Assembly: GCF_027533645.1 (NCBI RefSeq)
Contig: NZ_JAQAGY010000006.1
Span: forward strand, 186,001 to 250,000
Direction of reading: 5' to 3'
DNA: 64,000 nt
From: Paenibacillus caseinilyticus
GTDB lineage: Bacteria; Bacillota; Bacilli; Paenibacillales; NBRC-103111
This document shows positions 38,917-48,839 of the stretch, in pieces (the stretch's first letter is position 1; each line of letters starts with the position of its first letter). The translations under genes and the position numbers were made by a program. Under the pieces are notes generated by a model that was not told where the DNA came from, did not search any database, and was given only the letters and a program-made list of their open reading frames with translations.

Positions 38917-40737
38917 CTATTCAGCCGAAATGATGTAATAGTACAGCGGCTGGCCGCCGGTATGCACTTCCACTTCCACATCGGCATACGTTTGCTGCAC
39001 ATAGTCCACGAGCTCCGCCGTCTGGCTCTCTACGGCATCCTCGCCGCTGTAAAGCGTGAGAATCTCGGCTCCGCCGCCGAGCAGGCTGTCAATCAGCCTG
39101 CGGCAGGACTCCAGCATGTCAGGCTCCGCTGATACAATGCGGGAGTTATGGATGCCGATATAGTCGCCCTGCTTGATGTCTATCCCATCCATCTGCGTAT
39201 CCCGGACGGCATACGTCACTTGACCGGCTTGCACGCCCTGCAGTGCTTGGCCCATATCCTCCGCATTCTCTTCCGCCGCCGCTTCTTCATTGAAGGCGAG
39301 CACGGCAGCAATGCCCTGCGGAATCGATTTGCTCGGAATCACGATAAGCTGCTTATCCTCAACGAGCTCCACCGCCTGCTGGGCGGCAAGGATGATGTTG
39401 GAATTGTTCGGCAGTACATAGATCGTACGGGCCTCCACCTCGGCTACCGCCTTCACGATATCTTCGGTGCTCGGGTTCATGGTCTGTCCGCCATGAAGCA
39501 CACGGTCGACGCCCAGGCTTCGGAAGATGCCGGAGATGCCTTCGCCGACAGACACCGCCACGAAGCCGTACTTCTTCCATTCGGCTTCGCTGCGCGTATC
39601 GGCAGCCCCCTGCCCCTGCGCTTCGGCGATCTGCCGCTCCGCCTTCCGCTCCTCCGCCGCCATATGGCCGGCTTCCCCGCTGAGGATATGGGTATGCTGG
39701 TCCCGCATGTTCTCGATCTTGATCCGGCTGAGATCGCCGTATTTCTGCGCCAGGTTCATGACGGTGCCCGGGTACTCGGCATGAATATGCACCTTGACGA
39801 GATCTTCGTCGGCCACGACAAGCAGCGAATCGCCGAAGGCGGACAGCTCTTCCCGGAACACGCCCTCTTCGAACTCGCGGCTGGCCGCCTTGCCGGCGTT
39901 CAGCGTGACCATGAATTCGGTACAGTAACCGAATTCGATGTCTTCCGTCGCCAGCTTCGACTGGGCGCTGGTGAAGTCATGAGCGTTCGCATAAACGCCG
40001 CCCGCCGTACGTCCCGCAGCGAAACCGAACGGCTCCGCCGCCTCGTCGAGCGGCTGGACCGCGCCGAAGGCCGCATACGGCATATCGGCCGGCTCTTCAA
40101 TGATACCGGGCTCATCGGATTCCAGGGCCGCGAGGAAGCCTTCGTAGATCAGGACCAGGCCCTGCCCGCCGGAGTCGACCACGCCGACCTGTTTCAGTAC
40201 AGGCAGCATGTCCGGTGTGCGGTCGAGTGCGTCCTGGGCTTTGTTCAGGATGTCAGCCATCACAGCGGCCACGCTCGGCTGGCGTTTGGCCGACAGCAGT
40301 CCCTGTTTCCCGGCCTCCTTCGCTACGGTAAGGATCGTGCCTTCCACCGGCTTGACCACGGCCTTATAAGCCATATCCACGCCGTTCTGGAACGCTGCAG
40401 CCACCTGCTGGCTGCTGGCCGCAGGCAGATCGGACACCGCCTTGGAGAAGCCGCGGAAGAGCTGCGACAGGATCACGCCCGAGTTGCCGCGGGCCCCCAT
40501 GAGCAGCCCCTTCGCGAGGGCTTCGGCCGCCTTGCCGAGATGGTCCGAAGGCCGGCGCCGAAGCTCCTCCACCCCGGAGGTCAGCGTCAGGTTCATATTC
40601 GTCCCCGTATCGCCGTCCGGCACCGGGAACACGTTCAGTGCGTTCACGCGGTCGACGTTCGTCCGGAGCCGGTAAGCCCCCGCCTCTACCATCCGTATAA
40701 AGTCTTGCCCGTTCATTTCGTTTAAGCGCTTACTCAA
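38917..40737 (-). CDS. yloV: DAK2-domain protein, FakA/YloV-type fatty acid kinase
   Basis: A 606-aa protein. The N-terminal DAK2 (Dak phosphatase/kinase-L) domain carries LNVFPVPDGDTGTNMNLTLT, MGARGNSGVILSQLFRGF and VDSGGQGLVLIYEGF. The middle (FGYCTEFMV ... VVADEDLVKVHIHAEYPG) and the C-terminal DegV-like domain (GFVAVSVGEGISGIFRSLGV, LPNNSNIILAAQQAVEL) follow. FakA phosphorylates fatty acids bound to FakB/DegV partners, and a degV gene follows. TTG at 40737 is 9 nt after AAGGGG; ATG at 40746 or 40716 is possible. Co-transcribed with the Asp23-like gene. Confidence 0.92.
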   Translation of the reverse strand: MSKRLNEMNGQDFIRMVEAGAYRLRTNVDRVNALNVFPVPDGDTGTNMNLTLTSGVEELRRRPSDHLGKAAEALAKGLLMGARGNSGVILSQLFRGFSKAVSDLPAASSQQVAAAFQNGVDMAYKAVVKPVEGTILTVAKEAGKQGLLSAKRQPSVAAVMADILNKAQDALDRTPDMLPVLKQVGVVDSGGQGLVLIYEGFLAALESDEPGIIEEPADMPYAAFGAVQPLDEAAEPFGFAAGRTAGGVYANAHDFTSAQSKLATEDIEFGYCTEFMVTLNAGKAASREFEEGVFREELSAFGDSLLVVADEDLVKVHIHAEYPGTVMNLAQKYGDLSRIKIENMRDQHTHILSGEAGHMAAEERKAERQIAEAQGQGAADTRSEAEWKKYGFVAVSVGEGISGIFRSLGVDRVLHGGQTMNPSTEDIVKAVAEVEARTIYVLPNNSNIILAAQQAVELVEDKQLIVIPSKSIPQGIAAVLAFNEEAAAEENAEDMGQALQGVQAGQVTYAVRDTQMDGIDIKQGDYIGIHNSRIVSAEPDMLESCRRLIDSLLGGGAEILTLYSGEDAVESQTAELVDYVQQTYADVEVEVHTGGQPLYYYIISAE

Positions 40738-40823
40738 AAAAACCATTCCCCTTCCTGCGATTACCCTGCCCGGCGCGTCAGTCACCTGGCTCGTCTGACA
40801 ACTGCTGCATGACCGTCCCGTTC

Positions 40824-41192
40824 TTACTCTGCAATCCGTACGCCTTGCACGAAGATATTGACGGAATCGACCTGCAGACCCGCCACTTCCCCCAGCATAT
40901 ACTTTACTTTGGTTTGAACATTGTGGGCCACGACCGAGATCTTGGTGCCGTAGCTGACAACGATATACAAATCTATAGTCAGTACGCCATCTTCGTCACG
41001 GTGGACTTCCACACCGCGGCTCAGATTGTCACGGCGCAGCAATTCGGCGATCCCGTCCTTGAACTGGTTTCGGGACGCCATCCCGACGAGTCCATAACAA
41101 TCCAAAGCAGCGGATCCTGCAAGCACGGAGATCACTTCATCCGTCACATAAACCTTGCCATATTGTGTAGCCAATTCGACAGCCATCTCCAT
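40824..41192 (-). CDS. yloU: Asp23/Gls24 family protein YloU
   Basis: A 122-aa Asp23-domain protein: GKVYVTDEVISVLAGSAALD, CYGLVGMASRNQFKDGIAEL, VEVHRDEDGVLTIDLYIVVS, YGTKISVVAHNVQTKVKYML, VNIFVQGVR. This short single-domain form is linked to envelope homeostasis in Firmicutes and is encoded opposite rpmB and before yloV across Bacillales. ATG follows AAAGGAG. Confidence 0.92.
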   Translation of the reverse strand: MEMAVELATQYGKVYVTDEVISVLAGSAALDCYGLVGMASRNQFKDGIAELLRRDNLSRGVEVHRDEDGVLTIDLYIVVSYGTKISVVAHNVQTKVKYMLGEVAGLQVDSVNIFVQGVRIAE

Positions 41193-41416
41193 ACAGCTCC
41201 TTTATCACCCAGATTAGGATGGACTACGTTCCATTGTACTATATCTTTTGGAAGAAATGAAGAAGCGCATCCGGCAGGGGACGGAGAACGGACAATCCCC
41301 CCGGGCCCGGGCCCGCCAAGGCTCGGAAGGCAGGGTCTATGCGCTGCAAAATGGGGGCGGTCTCAGGCTCCCAATCCCGGCTTGGGCAATAGAGGAAGAA
41401 AATCAGGCGTTCCACG

Positions 41417-41446
41417 TTGACGGGCTTTATCTTCGTGTGCTATGAT
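41417..41446 (+). promoter_or_regulatory. rpmB promoter
   Basis: TTGACG (41417-41422) and TATGAT (41441-41446) are 18 nt apart, a good sigma-A promoter 48 bp before the rpmB start. Confidence 0.8.
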
Positions 41447-41493
41447 ATTTGAGTGTGTTTTTGAAAGCGGTTGGTTTTAAGGAGGTGTAAGCA

Positions 41494-41682
41494 ATGTCCC
41501 GCAAATGTTTTATCACTGGTAAAGGTCCGGGTACCGGCAACAACGTATCCCACGCGAACAACAAGACAAGACGCACTTGGGGCGTCAACGTTCAGAAAGT
41601 TCGTATTCTGGTAAACGGTAAGCCGAAGCGCGTTTGGGTTAGCGCAAAGGCACTGAAATCCGGCAAAGTTACTCGCGTTTAA
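41494..41682 (+). CDS. rpmB: 50S ribosomal protein L28
   Basis: A 62-aa protein with the L28 signature [36 protein letters not shown] and [15 protein letters not shown]. One CxxC-type zinc pair is missing (only one Cys), so this is the zinc-free form. ATG follows TAAGGAGGTG, and the gene has its own promoter and terminator. It is divergent from yloU as in other Bacillales. Confidence 0.96.
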   Translation: MSRKCFITGKGPGTGNNVSHANNKTRRTWGVNVQKVRILVNGKPKRVWVSAKALKSGKVTRV

Positions 41683-41700
41683 TTTTCGCGTCAGCAAACA

Positions 41701-41730
41701 AAAAGCACCTGAGCAATCAGGTGCTTTTTT
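41701..41730 (+). terminator. rpmB terminator
   Basis: AAGCACCTGA and TCAGGTGCTT pair around GCAA, followed by TTTT. Confidence 0.92.
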
Positions 41731-41735
41731 ACGTT

Positions 41736-42388
41736 GCCGGAATACCTTGGGAGCGGTAGGTGCACGGGATCCGTACGCCGGCTAAGTTTGCGGTGGCGGC
41801 ACCCCGGCAGGGCTCCTCTGCTCCGGGGGCCGGTAGAAAAGGCACATCACCTCTCTGCTCCAGCTCTGCGGAATCTAGCGGGAGCAGCCGCTTGACACTC
41901 CTCATAGACCGGAAGACAAGACCTCCCTCCACCGCCAGCACAAGGCCCCGGACCGGTCTTCTGCGCTTCCCTGCCCGCCTCCGGCAGCCACGGGACGCCC
42001 CGGCTCTGGCCGATGGGAGAGGCTTCCTGCCTTATGTAAGAACGAAGCACCGTACCATCAAGAGAGCAGGTACGAATCCGCTGCCAGCCTGGGGTGCTGC
42101 CGGCAGGATGCCGGGCTGCCCGGGGAGGGCTTCGCCCTTTGTCTGCGCTGTCCGCTCTCCTGCTCCCGGTGCCTCCGAACCGGCCTATGCCTTCGCTTTT
42201 GCCGCCTTCGCATCCGTCGGGCGGTCCGGGCCCGCCTGCCGGCGTTCTTCTCCCGCACCCGATCCTGCACGCCGTCCGCGGCCGTCCCGCGGGGCCACCG
42301 TCCGATAAGGGACACGCCTGCCTCAGCCTCTATACAGCTCGGCAGGCCAGTGTGCCTTTCCCTCTTCGCCAGGAGCCCCCGCCCACCT
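41736..42388. other. 653-bp GC-rich stretch without a gene
   Basis: Several long overlapping frames exist on both strands, but all are Pro/Arg/Ala-rich, lack ribosome binding sites and look like GC-driven noise. In Bacillus subtilis spoVM and rpmB are close neighbours, so this DNA is extra. No RNA fold was recognised by eye. Confidence 0.6.
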
Positions 42389-42469
42389 TCAGTTTTTGCT
42401 GAAGGTGTTCAGGACGGCCTTCACGAACCCACCCAAAAATTTCGGAAGCTTGATCGTGTAAAATTTCAT
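42389..42469 (-). CDS. spoVM: Stage V sporulation protein M
   Basis: A 26-residue amphipathic protein: MKFYTIKLPKFLGGFVKAVL followed by NTFSKN, nearly the same as Bacillus subtilis SpoVM, including the key Pro at position 9. SpoVM recognises the positive curvature of the forespore membrane and anchors SpoIVA to start coat assembly. GGGAGGAG lies 9 nt before the ATG. Too short for routine ORF callers and easily missed. It lies near rpe and rpmB as in Bacillus, although no thiN-like gene separates it from rpe here. Confidence 0.95.
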   Translation of the reverse strand: MKFYTIKLPKFLGGFVKAVLNTFSKN

Positions 42470-42761
42470 TATGCGTTCTCCTCCCTCCGGGTTTTGCGGT
42501 GCAAAACCGTTTCGTAAGCACTGCGGAGTTCTTATGCGGCATTCGGGCTTCGCCGGGCATGACTCGTGCTGTTCTCTAGAGATTCCGGCCCGGCTTCGGT
42601 GTTCTCCACAGCAAATCCGCTCGTAAGCATTATATTCCGCTCCAGCCAAAACGTGCCTGTCTTTCCCGTCATTCCCCCAAATGAGGTTCCTGCCAGCCGG
42701 CCCAGCATACGTACCGTCTACGCCTGTCATGGCCTTGCCCATCGTTACCTGTATCCCACGC

Positions 42762-42809
42762 AAAAAAATGGTTACAAAAATCCAGCCTTAGCCGTACTTT
42801 TGTAACCAT
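42762..42809 (-). terminator. Terminator of the rpe operon
   Basis: Minus strand: ATGGTTACAAAA and TTTTTGTAACCAT form a 12-bp stem with an 18-nt loop, followed by TTTTTTT. It ends the leftward operon 46 bp after the 83-aa membrane protein gene. Confidence 0.75.
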
Positions 42810-42854
42810 GTGTATGCCCCAAAGGGACAGAATATGCTATTGGCGCGTCCTTCC

Positions 42855-43106
42855 TCAGGCAGGGATCCCCTGTCCCGTTGCGGTCAAATAGACCGCGTAA
42901 AAGACCGTATAGATGAAATAAAAGAGAATTGTCGTTACCACGAAAGCAATCCGCGGTCCCCGTTCCTCGAACTTTTTGAAAAACTGGATGCCGATATACA
43001 GCGCCCCGAGAGAGAACAGGTATTTCACCAAATCCCCGATCATGGAGAAAAGAAACAGCAGCGCTGCGCAGATCAGGCTGTAGCCGATGATCTTAAGAGC
43101 GCGCAT
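42855..43106 (-). CDS. Small membrane protein, 83 aa
   Basis: The product has three hydrophobic helices: [40 protein letters not shown], then [23 protein letters not shown] at 43106 overlaps the rpe stop by 14 nt, which decides the start and implies coupling to rpe. No family recognised. It occupies the slot held by thiN (thiamine pyrophosphokinase) in Bacillus subtilis but is unrelated to it. Confidence 0.7.
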   Translation of the reverse strand: MRALKIIGYSLICAALLFLFSMIGDLVKYLFSLGALYIGIQFFKKFEERGPRIAFVVTTILFYFIYTVFYAVYLTATGQGIPA

Positions 43107-43773
43107 TCGCCGCCCCGCTCCCCTCGCGGATGCTGCGGATGGCTGCCGCACGGTCCGCTTGGCCGAAGATGGCGTTGCCGGCCACAAGCACATTCGCTCC
43201 GGCCTCCACTACGAGCTTGGCGGTTTCGGCATTGATGCCGCCGTCCACTTCGATATCGACGCGCTGCAGCCCGCGCTCGTCGAGCCGGCGCCGCAGATCC
43301 GAGATCTTCGGCAGCATGGCCGGGATGAACTTCTGGCCGCCGAAGCCCGGGTTGACCGTCATGATCAGCACGAGATCCAGCAGGCCGTCTTCCATGACAT
43401 GGTCGAGAACGGAGAGCGGGGTGGCCGGATTCAGCACCACGCCTGCACCGATCCCCTGTTCCTTGATCAGGGACAGGGTCCGGTGCAGATGCACGCAGGC
43501 TTCCGCATGGACCGAGATGAGATGGGCACCCGCCTTGGCGAAAGCAGGGATATAGCTGTCCGGGCGCTCGATCATGAGATGCACATCGAGCGGCAGCGCC
43601 GTCTTCGGACGGATCGACTCCACGACCAGCGGGCCGATCGTAATATTCGGTACGAAGTGGCCGTCCATGACGTCCACGTGAATCCAGTCGGCTCCTCCCC
43701 GTTCCACTTCGGCGATATCCTCGCCGAGGCGGGAGAAGTCTGCGGACAGAATTGACGGTGCAATGCGCAGCAT
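43093..43773 (-). CDS. rpe: Ribulose-phosphate 3-epimerase
   Basis: A 226-aa TIM barrel interconverting ribulose 5-phosphate and xylulose 5-phosphate in the pentose phosphate pathway. Signatures: [39 protein letters not shown] (catalytic Asp and metal His), [39 protein letters not shown] and [20 protein letters not shown]. Complete. It starts one base after the rsgA stop, in the conserved prpC-prkC-rsgA-rpe order. Confidence 0.96.
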   Translation of the reverse strand: MLRIAPSILSADFSRLGEDIAEVERGGADWIHVDVMDGHFVPNITIGPLVVESIRPKTALPLDVHLMIERPDSYIPAFAKAGAHLISVHAEACVHLHRTLSLIKEQGIGAGVVLNPATPLSVLDHVMEDGLLDLVLIMTVNPGFGGQKFIPAMLPKISDLRRRLDERGLQRVDIEVDGGINAETAKLVVEAGANVLVAGNAIFGQADRAAAIRSIREGSGAANARS

Positions 43774-43774
43774 G

Positions 43775-44683
43775 CTAGTACCTCCTCTTTTTGTCTCGGA
43801 TCTCCTGCAGGAACTGCAGGTAATTGTGGTACCGGGAGGCCGAGATCAGGCCCTCCGCCTGCGCGGATTGGACCCTGCAGTCCGGCTCGTGCAGATGCAG
43901 ACAGCCCCGGAACCGGCATTGTTCCGCGTAGGGGGCGAACTCGCGGAAGCAGCTCCCGAGCCCTTCTGCCTCCACCTGCAGAAAGTCCAGCTGGGAGAAG
44001 CCCGGCGTATCCGCCACAAGCCCCCCGTTCTGCAGACGGATCAGCTCCACGTGCCGGGTCGTATGCTTCCCCCGCCCCAGCTTCATGGAGATGGCATTGG
44101 TCTCGAGGTGGAGTCCCGGAACCATCGCATTAAGCAGCGAGGACTTGCCGACCCCCGACTGCCCCGCGAACACGCTGATGCGCCCGGCGAGCTTCTCCAG
44201 CACGCCTTCCACCCCAATCCCTTCCTTCGCACTCGTGATGAACATCGAGTAACCGATGGACTCGTACAGCTCCGATACGGGGCCGAGATCCACCGCCCCG
44301 GCAGCTTCGCCGGGCTCTGCGAGCAAATCCCGCTTCGTCAGACAGATGATCGTGTCGAGCCCGGCACTCTCCGTATGCACGAGGAACTTGTCCAGCAGCG
44401 GCAGGTTGAGCGCCGGCTCGTCGATCGAGAATACGAGCACAGCCTGATCGACGTTCGCCACGGGCGGCCGGATCAGTTCGGAAGAACGGGGGAGCACCTC
44501 GGTGACCGTCCCCTCGCCGTTCTCCGTCAGTTCAAACTCGACGCGGTCTCCGACGAGCGGAGAAATGCCCCGCTTCTTGAAGACGCCCCGGGCCCGGCAC
44601 TGCACCGTCTCCGATTCCGCGGCCCCTTCGGGCAGCACATAGTAATATCCGCTTAAAGCCTTGACGATTAATCCCGCTGGCAT
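43775..44683 (-). CDS. rsgA: Ribosome small-subunit-dependent GTPase A
   Basis: A 302-aa circularly permuted GTPase that assists late 30S assembly. N-terminal OB domain ([20 protein letters not shown]), then motifs in permuted order: G4 [10 protein letters not shown]5 TSAKEG, G1 [21 protein letters not shown]2-like [14 protein letters not shown] and G3 [10 protein letters not shown]. The C-terminal zinc knuckle reads [14 protein letters not shown]. The ATG overlaps the prkC stop by one base (TAATG). All catalytic elements are present. Confidence 0.96.
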   Translation of the reverse strand: MPAGLIVKALSGYYYVLPEGAAESETVQCRARGVFKKRGISPLVGDRVEFELTENGEGTVTEVLPRSSELIRPPVANVDQAVLVFSIDEPALNLPLLDKFLVHTESAGLDTIICLTKRDLLAEPGEAAGAVDLGPVSELYESIGYSMFITSAKEGIGVEGVLEKLAGRISVFAGQSGVGKSSLLNAMVPGLHLETNAISMKLGRGKHTTRHVELIRLQNGGLVADTPGFSQLDFLQVEAEGLGSCFREFAPYAEQCRFRGCLHLHEPDCRVQSAQAEGLISASRYHNYLQFLQEIRDKKRRY

Positions 44684-46884
44684 TATGGATTTTGGCCTCC
44701 TGTGCCTGTCGTTTTGCCGGGCGCGTTCGCCGGCGCCCCCGATCCGGCAGCGGGCGTCTCCGTTCCCGGTTTCGCTGTGCCCGTGCCGGCTCCCGCTCCG
44801 CCATTATCCGCCGGAGGGGTCTTCTGCTCCGCAGCGCCGGACGCGCCCGTACTTTCAGGGCCCGTGCCGGCTCCCGGCGTGAACGGTTTCCCGCTTTTGC
44901 CGTGGGTTTTGAAATCTTCATACGTGACCGTAATCACATCGACAACGGTATTGTCCGCTTTGATCTGGATCGATGCGTTCTGATCCGGGGAGACGACGAC
45001 ATTCACCTGGAACGTCTGAAGCTTATCCACGCCGGTCACCGTCTGATACTCGGCGCTCTCCCGGGAAGCGTCCGTCAAGATGATCTTGACGGTGGATACC
45101 GCCCCTTCCTTGGCCGGGCGGATCGGTACGTTCACCGTCATCTGTCCCGCTTCCTTCGGCAGTCCCGACGACACAGTCAGCGTGATCTCCGTTCCCACCG
45201 GCACCGCCTCGTCCGGCTTATAAGGGAACTGGCTGATGACCTTGCCTTGGCTGAGCTTGTAGTTCTCCTGGTAGCTGACGCCGTCCTTCGCGATCTTGAG
45301 CTTGTTGACGAGAATCTTGTTGCGGGCCTCATTCTCCGACAGGCCGATCAGATTCGGCATCGGAATCGTCTCGAGTCCCTTGCTCACGATCAGCCCGACC
45401 TTGGTGGTCGCCGGATCGGTGAACTCCGCCTCGGGTGCAGGGGTTTGGGTCAGAACCACCCCCGGCTCCTCGTCGATGTGCTTCTCATCAATCTTGATAT
45501 TATCGTCCTTGATGCCAAGCTGCAGCAGCTTGATCTTCGCATCGGTCACCTTCTGCTTCGTGAGATCAGGCATCTTCTGCACCGGAGGCCCCATGCTCAC
45601 CGTCAGCTTCACCTTGGAATCCTTGCGGATTCTCAGGTCCACCTTGTCCTGCCGGATCACGATATCCTTCGCAATCTCCGCGCTGCTCTGCCCCTCCGTC
45701 TCTACGGTCAGGCCCAGCTGCTCGAGCGCCGCTTTGGCTTCCGTCACCGGCTTCATCGTCACATTAGGCACCAAGACGTCCTGAGGCGCCAGCGTCACCG
45801 CCTGAACGTAACGGACCAGATACCACATGCCTCCCACAAGCACGGCCAGAATCAAAAGCCACACGAAGGGCTTGACCCAGCCTTTTTTCTTTTTTCCGGG
45901 GGGCATCTCCACCGGAGGAGGAGCCGACACGGGCTTCGGCTTCGGCTCCTCCTCCTCGTCCGCCAGGATTTCATACTGACCCGGACGGATGGCCGGCATA
46001 ACCCGCGTCCGCTCCTCGTCCATATCGTCGTCATCGAAGAAGCTGACCTTGGGCTCGCCCCGGCGGTGGGGCTGCAGGCAGGACTCCAGATCGCCGAGCA
46101 TATCCTTGGCGGTACGGTAGCGCTCCGCCGTGCTTTTGCGCATGGCCTTCAGGATAATATTCTCGACGCTCTGCGGAATGAGCGGATTCACCTTGCGCGG
46201 CGCCTCCACGTCCTCCTGCAGATGCTTCAGCGCTACCGAGATGGGGCTCTCGCCGAGGAACGGGAGACGTCCCGTCAGCATCTGGTACATGACGATCCCG
46301 AGCGAATACAGGTCGGACTGCTCTCCGGTCGTCGTGCCCTTGGCATGCTCGGGCGAGAAGTAATGGACCGATCCGACAACCGACCCCGTCTGGGTAATCG
46401 TCGAGGAGGTCACGGCACGGGCGATACCGAAGTCGGTTACTTTGACCCGGCCGTTCTTCCCGATCAGAATGTTATGCGGCTTGATATCCCTGTGAATAAT
46501 CTGGTTATAATGGGCGTGGTCCAGCGCATCGCAGATCTGTCCCGCTATATGTACGGCTTCCTCCACCTGGAGAGGGGCCTTTTCCTTGATCCGGTCATTG
46601 AGGGTCGTGCCTTCGACATACTCCATGACGATGTAATGCACGTCATCTTCCTGGCCGACGTCATAGATGCTGACCACGTTCGGATGCGACAATGAGGCTG
46701 CGGCTTGTGCTTCGCGGCGAAATCTCTGGATGAATTCTTCATCATGCACATACTGCTGACGCAGTATTTTTACGGCGACATGGCGATGCAGTAATATATC
46801 TAGTCCCTTATAAACGATGGCCATTCCGCCGCCGCCGACCCGCTCGAGAATCTCATAACGTCCTCCAAGCTGCCTACCGATCAT
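44683..46884 (-). CDS. prkC: Membrane Ser/Thr protein kinase with PASTA domains
   Basis: A 733-aa sensor kinase. Kinase domain 1-270: YEILERVGGGGMAIVYKGLD, AVKILR, HRDIKPHNILIGKNG, VTDFGIARAVTS, SVHYFSPEHAKG. A single transmembrane helix lies near residue 345 (WLLILAVLVGGMWYLVRYV). Outside the cell there are three PASTA repeats (VPNVTMKPVTEAKAALEQLG; MPDLTKQKVTDAKIKLLQLG; MPNLIGLSENEARNKILVNK), a further strand-rich domain and a Gly/Pro/Thr-rich tail of about 60 aa. PrkC senses muropeptides and lipid II and controls germination and cell-wall functions. ATG at 46884 follows GAGGTGAGG. Paired with the phosphatase PrpC. Confidence 0.95.
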   Translation of the reverse strand: MIGRQLGGRYEILERVGGGGMAIVYKGLDILLHRHVAVKILRQQYVHDEEFIQRFRREAQAAASLSHPNVVSIYDVGQEDDVHYIVMEYVEGTTLNDRIKEKAPLQVEEAVHIAGQICDALDHAHYNQIIHRDIKPHNILIGKNGRVKVTDFGIARAVTSSTITQTGSVVGSVHYFSPEHAKGTTTGEQSDLYSLGIVMYQMLTGRLPFLGESPISVALKHLQEDVEAPRKVNPLIPQSVENIILKAMRKSTAERYRTAKDMLGDLESCLQPHRRGEPKVSFFDDDDMDEERTRVMPAIRPGQYEILADEEEEPKPKPVSAPPPVEMPPGKKKKGWVKPFVWLLILAVLVGGMWYLVRYVQAVTLAPQDVLVPNVTMKPVTEAKAALEQLGLTVETEGQSSAEIAKDIVIRQDKVDLRIRKDSKVKLTVSMGPPVQKMPDLTKQKVTDAKIKLLQLGIKDDNIKIDEKHIDEEPGVVLTQTPAPEAEFTDPATTKVGLIVSKGLETIPMPNLIGLSENEARNKILVNKLKIAKDGVSYQENYKLSQGKVISQFPYKPDEAVPVGTEITLTVSSGLPKEAGQMTVNVPIRPAKEGAVSTVKIILTDASRESAEYQTVTGVDKLQTFQVNVVVSPDQNASIQIKADNTVVDVITVTYEDFKTHGKSGKPFTPGAGTGPESTGASGAAEQKTPPADNGGAGAGTGTAKPGTETPAAGSGAPANAPGKTTGTGGQNP

Positions 46885-46892
46885 TGATGTCC

Positions 46893-47663
46893 TCACCTCG
46901 CTTCTCCGTCGTTAGATGTCTCCGGATCGGGTCCGTTGGCCACAAGCACTACCGTCACGTTGTCGTCTCCACCCGCATCGAGCGCTTCCTTGATCAGGCG
47001 CTGCGCCTTCGCTTCCAGGTCTTCCGGAACGCTGGCCGCCTGGAGGATGCGGTCATCCTCTACGAGGCCGCAGAGCCCGTCACTGCACAGCAGCAGAAGA
47101 TCCCCCTTCTGCCACGACACTTCCTGCACGTCGACTTCAATCGTCGGTTCCGTGCCGAGCGCCCGGGTGAGCACATTGCGCCGGGGATGGTGGCTGGCTT
47201 CCTCGCGCGAGATCTGGCCGTTCTTCACGAGCTCATTGACGAGGGAATGATCCTCCGTCAGCTGCTCGATCCGTCCGCCGCCGATCCGGTAGGCCCGACT
47301 GTCGCCGATATGGGCGATCACCGCGCGCTCCGGGCTCGCCAGGGCAGCGACGACCGTCGTGCCCATCCCGTGGTAATGCTCCCGCTGCGAAGCGAATTCG
47401 AATACTTTTTCGTTGGCGACCTCAATAGCCGACTTCAGCTGCCGCTGCCGCTCTTCCGAACTTACGCTGGCATCCAGGAACTGGATTCCTACCTGGATCA
47501 GCTCTACTGCCATCTGACTTGCAATATCTCCGGCCTGATGGCCGCCCATGCCGTCCGCCACAATGGCCAGACTCCAGCCGTTCAGGTCTTCCTTCACGAC
47601 TGCCCGGTCCTCATTGACCGTGCGCACACGGCCGATGTCAGACAGATAGCAAAGTCTCAGCAT
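46893..47663 (-). CDS. prpC: PP2C-type protein phosphatase
   Basis: A 256-aa PPM-family phosphatase that reverses PrkC phosphorylation. Motifs: DIGRVRTVNEDRAVVKEDLN, LAIVADGMGGHQAGDIAS (metal Asp), VVAALASPERAVIAHIGDSR, LTEDHSLVNELVKNGQI, RALGTEPTIEVDV, LLLCSDGLCGLVED and GGDDNVTVVLV. All metal-binding acids are present. ATG at 47663 is 8 nt after GAGGTG; a GTG at 47675 is the alternative. It overlaps neither neighbour but sits within 10 nt of each. Confidence 0.95.
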   Translation of the reverse strand: MLRLCYLSDIGRVRTVNEDRAVVKEDLNGWSLAIVADGMGGHQAGDIASQMAVELIQVGIQFLDASVSSEERQRQLKSAIEVANEKVFEFASQREHYHGMGTTVVAALASPERAVIAHIGDSRAYRIGGGRIEQLTEDHSLVNELVKNGQISREEASHHPRRNVLTRALGTEPTIEVDVQEVSWQKGDLLLLCSDGLCGLVEDDRILQAASVPEDLEAKAQRLIKEALDAGGDDNVTVVLVANGPDPETSNDGEAR

Positions 47664-47671
47664 CGCTTGGT

Positions 47672-48748
47672 TCACCTCGCACCCGACTCCATATGCTTAG
47701 CCCGCAGCTGCCCGCAGGCGGCGGCGATATCGCTGCCCTGCTCTCGGCGTATGGTGGCGTTGATTTTATTTTTCTCGAGAATGCGCTGGAACGTAAAAAT
47801 ATCATTGCGCGGCGTACGCACAAAATTGCGCTCGGACACAAAGTTAACCGGAATGAGGTTCACGTGAGCCATCGGGAAGGACTGCAGCACTTGGCCAAGC
47901 TCCTCCGCATGCTCCGGCTGGTCGTTCACACCGCCCATCAGGGCGTATTCGAACGTGATCCGCCGTCCCGTCTTCGCGACGTAATACTTGCACGCCTCGA
48001 TCAGATCAGCGAACGGAAAACGCCGGTTCACCGGCATAAGCTTGGAGCGGAGCGCATCGTTCGGCGCATGGATCGAGATCGCCAGGTTGATCTGGGTCTC
48101 CTCTTCGGCGAACTTGTAGATGTTCGGCACAATGCCGCTCGTCGACACCGTAATGTGGCGCTGGCCGATGTTGAGCCCTTTGGGGTGAATCATCACGCGC
48201 AGGAACGTCATCACCGCATCGTAGTTCTCGAACGGCTCGCCGATGCCCATAATGACGATCGAGCTGACCCGCTCTCCTGACTCGTCGAGAAGCTGCTGCG
48301 CTTTGACCACCTGGGCGATAATCTCGCCCGGCGTCAAGTTCCGCTTCAGCCCGCCGAGTGTCGAGGCGCAGAACGTACAGCCGACCCGGCAGCCCACCTG
48401 CGTCGTCACGCAGATCGAGTTGCCATAGCTGTGCTTCATGACGACCGTCTCGATCGCGTTCTTGTCCGCAAGCTCGAACAGGAATTTGACGGTGCCGTCC
48501 TTGGAACGGTAGTGCGCCACTTCATGCAGCGTGACAAAATCGAACTGCTCCCGCAGCTTGTCCCGCAGCGATTTGGGCAGGTTCGTCATTTCGTCAAAGT
48601 TTGATATTCTTTTCACATAAAGCCAATCGAAAATCTGGCCTGCCCGGAATCCGGACTCCCCGTTCTCCTTGACCCACTCCTGCCACTGCTCGAAGGAGTA
48701 GTCATAGACGTACGGCTTGCCTTCCGGCATATTGTCTTTTGTTACCAT
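47672..48748 (-). CDS. rlmN: Dual-specificity 23S rRNA/tRNA adenine-C2 methyltransferase RlmN
   Basis: A 358-aa radical-SAM enzyme that methylates C2 of A2503 in 23S rRNA and A37 in some tRNAs. The iron-sulfur motif is [40 protein letters not shown] and [20 protein letters not shown] follow, and the C-terminal Cys-Gly pair is near the end (AAACGQL). The start is ATG at 48748 by family length, with a weak ribosome binding site. It is separated from rsmB by 418 bp holding a probable structured RNA. Confidence 0.95.
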   Translation of the reverse strand: MVTKDNMPEGKPYVYDYSFEQWQEWVKENGESGFRAGQIFDWLYVKRISNFDEMTNLPKSLRDKLREQFDFVTLHEVAHYRSKDGTVKFLFELADKNAIETVVMKHSYGNSICVTTQVGCRVGCTFCASTLGGLKRNLTPGEIIAQVVKAQQLLDESGERVSSIVIMGIGEPFENYDAVMTFLRVMIHPKGLNIGQRHITVSTSGIVPNIYKFAEEETQINLAISIHAPNDALRSKLMPVNRRFPFADLIEACKYYVAKTGRRITFEYALMGGVNDQPEHAEELGQVLQSFPMAHVNLIPVNFVSERNFVRTPRNDIFTFQRILEKNKINATIRREQGSDIAAACGQLRAKHMESGAR

Positions 48749-48839
48749 ATGGATCACAACCTGTTTATCAAATGTGAGCAAATGCTGCAAGTCTGAATGA
48801 ATACGGACGATAAAAGCGTGTATTCGTGAAAAGAGACGA

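Noticed and set aside
36404..40725. Long plus-strand ORFs opposite recG, degV and yloV
   Set aside because: Antisense shadows of well-identified genes.
41760..42308. 182-aa plus-strand ORF after rpmB
   Set aside because: Pro/Arg/Ala-rich with no ribosome binding site; a by-product of GC-rich DNA, with equally long frames on the other strand.
44692..46695. Very long plus-strand ORF (667 codons) opposite prkC
   Set aside because: A shadow of the GC-rich prkC gene. Its product is His/Arg-rich and shows no domain, while the minus strand encodes a complete kinase.
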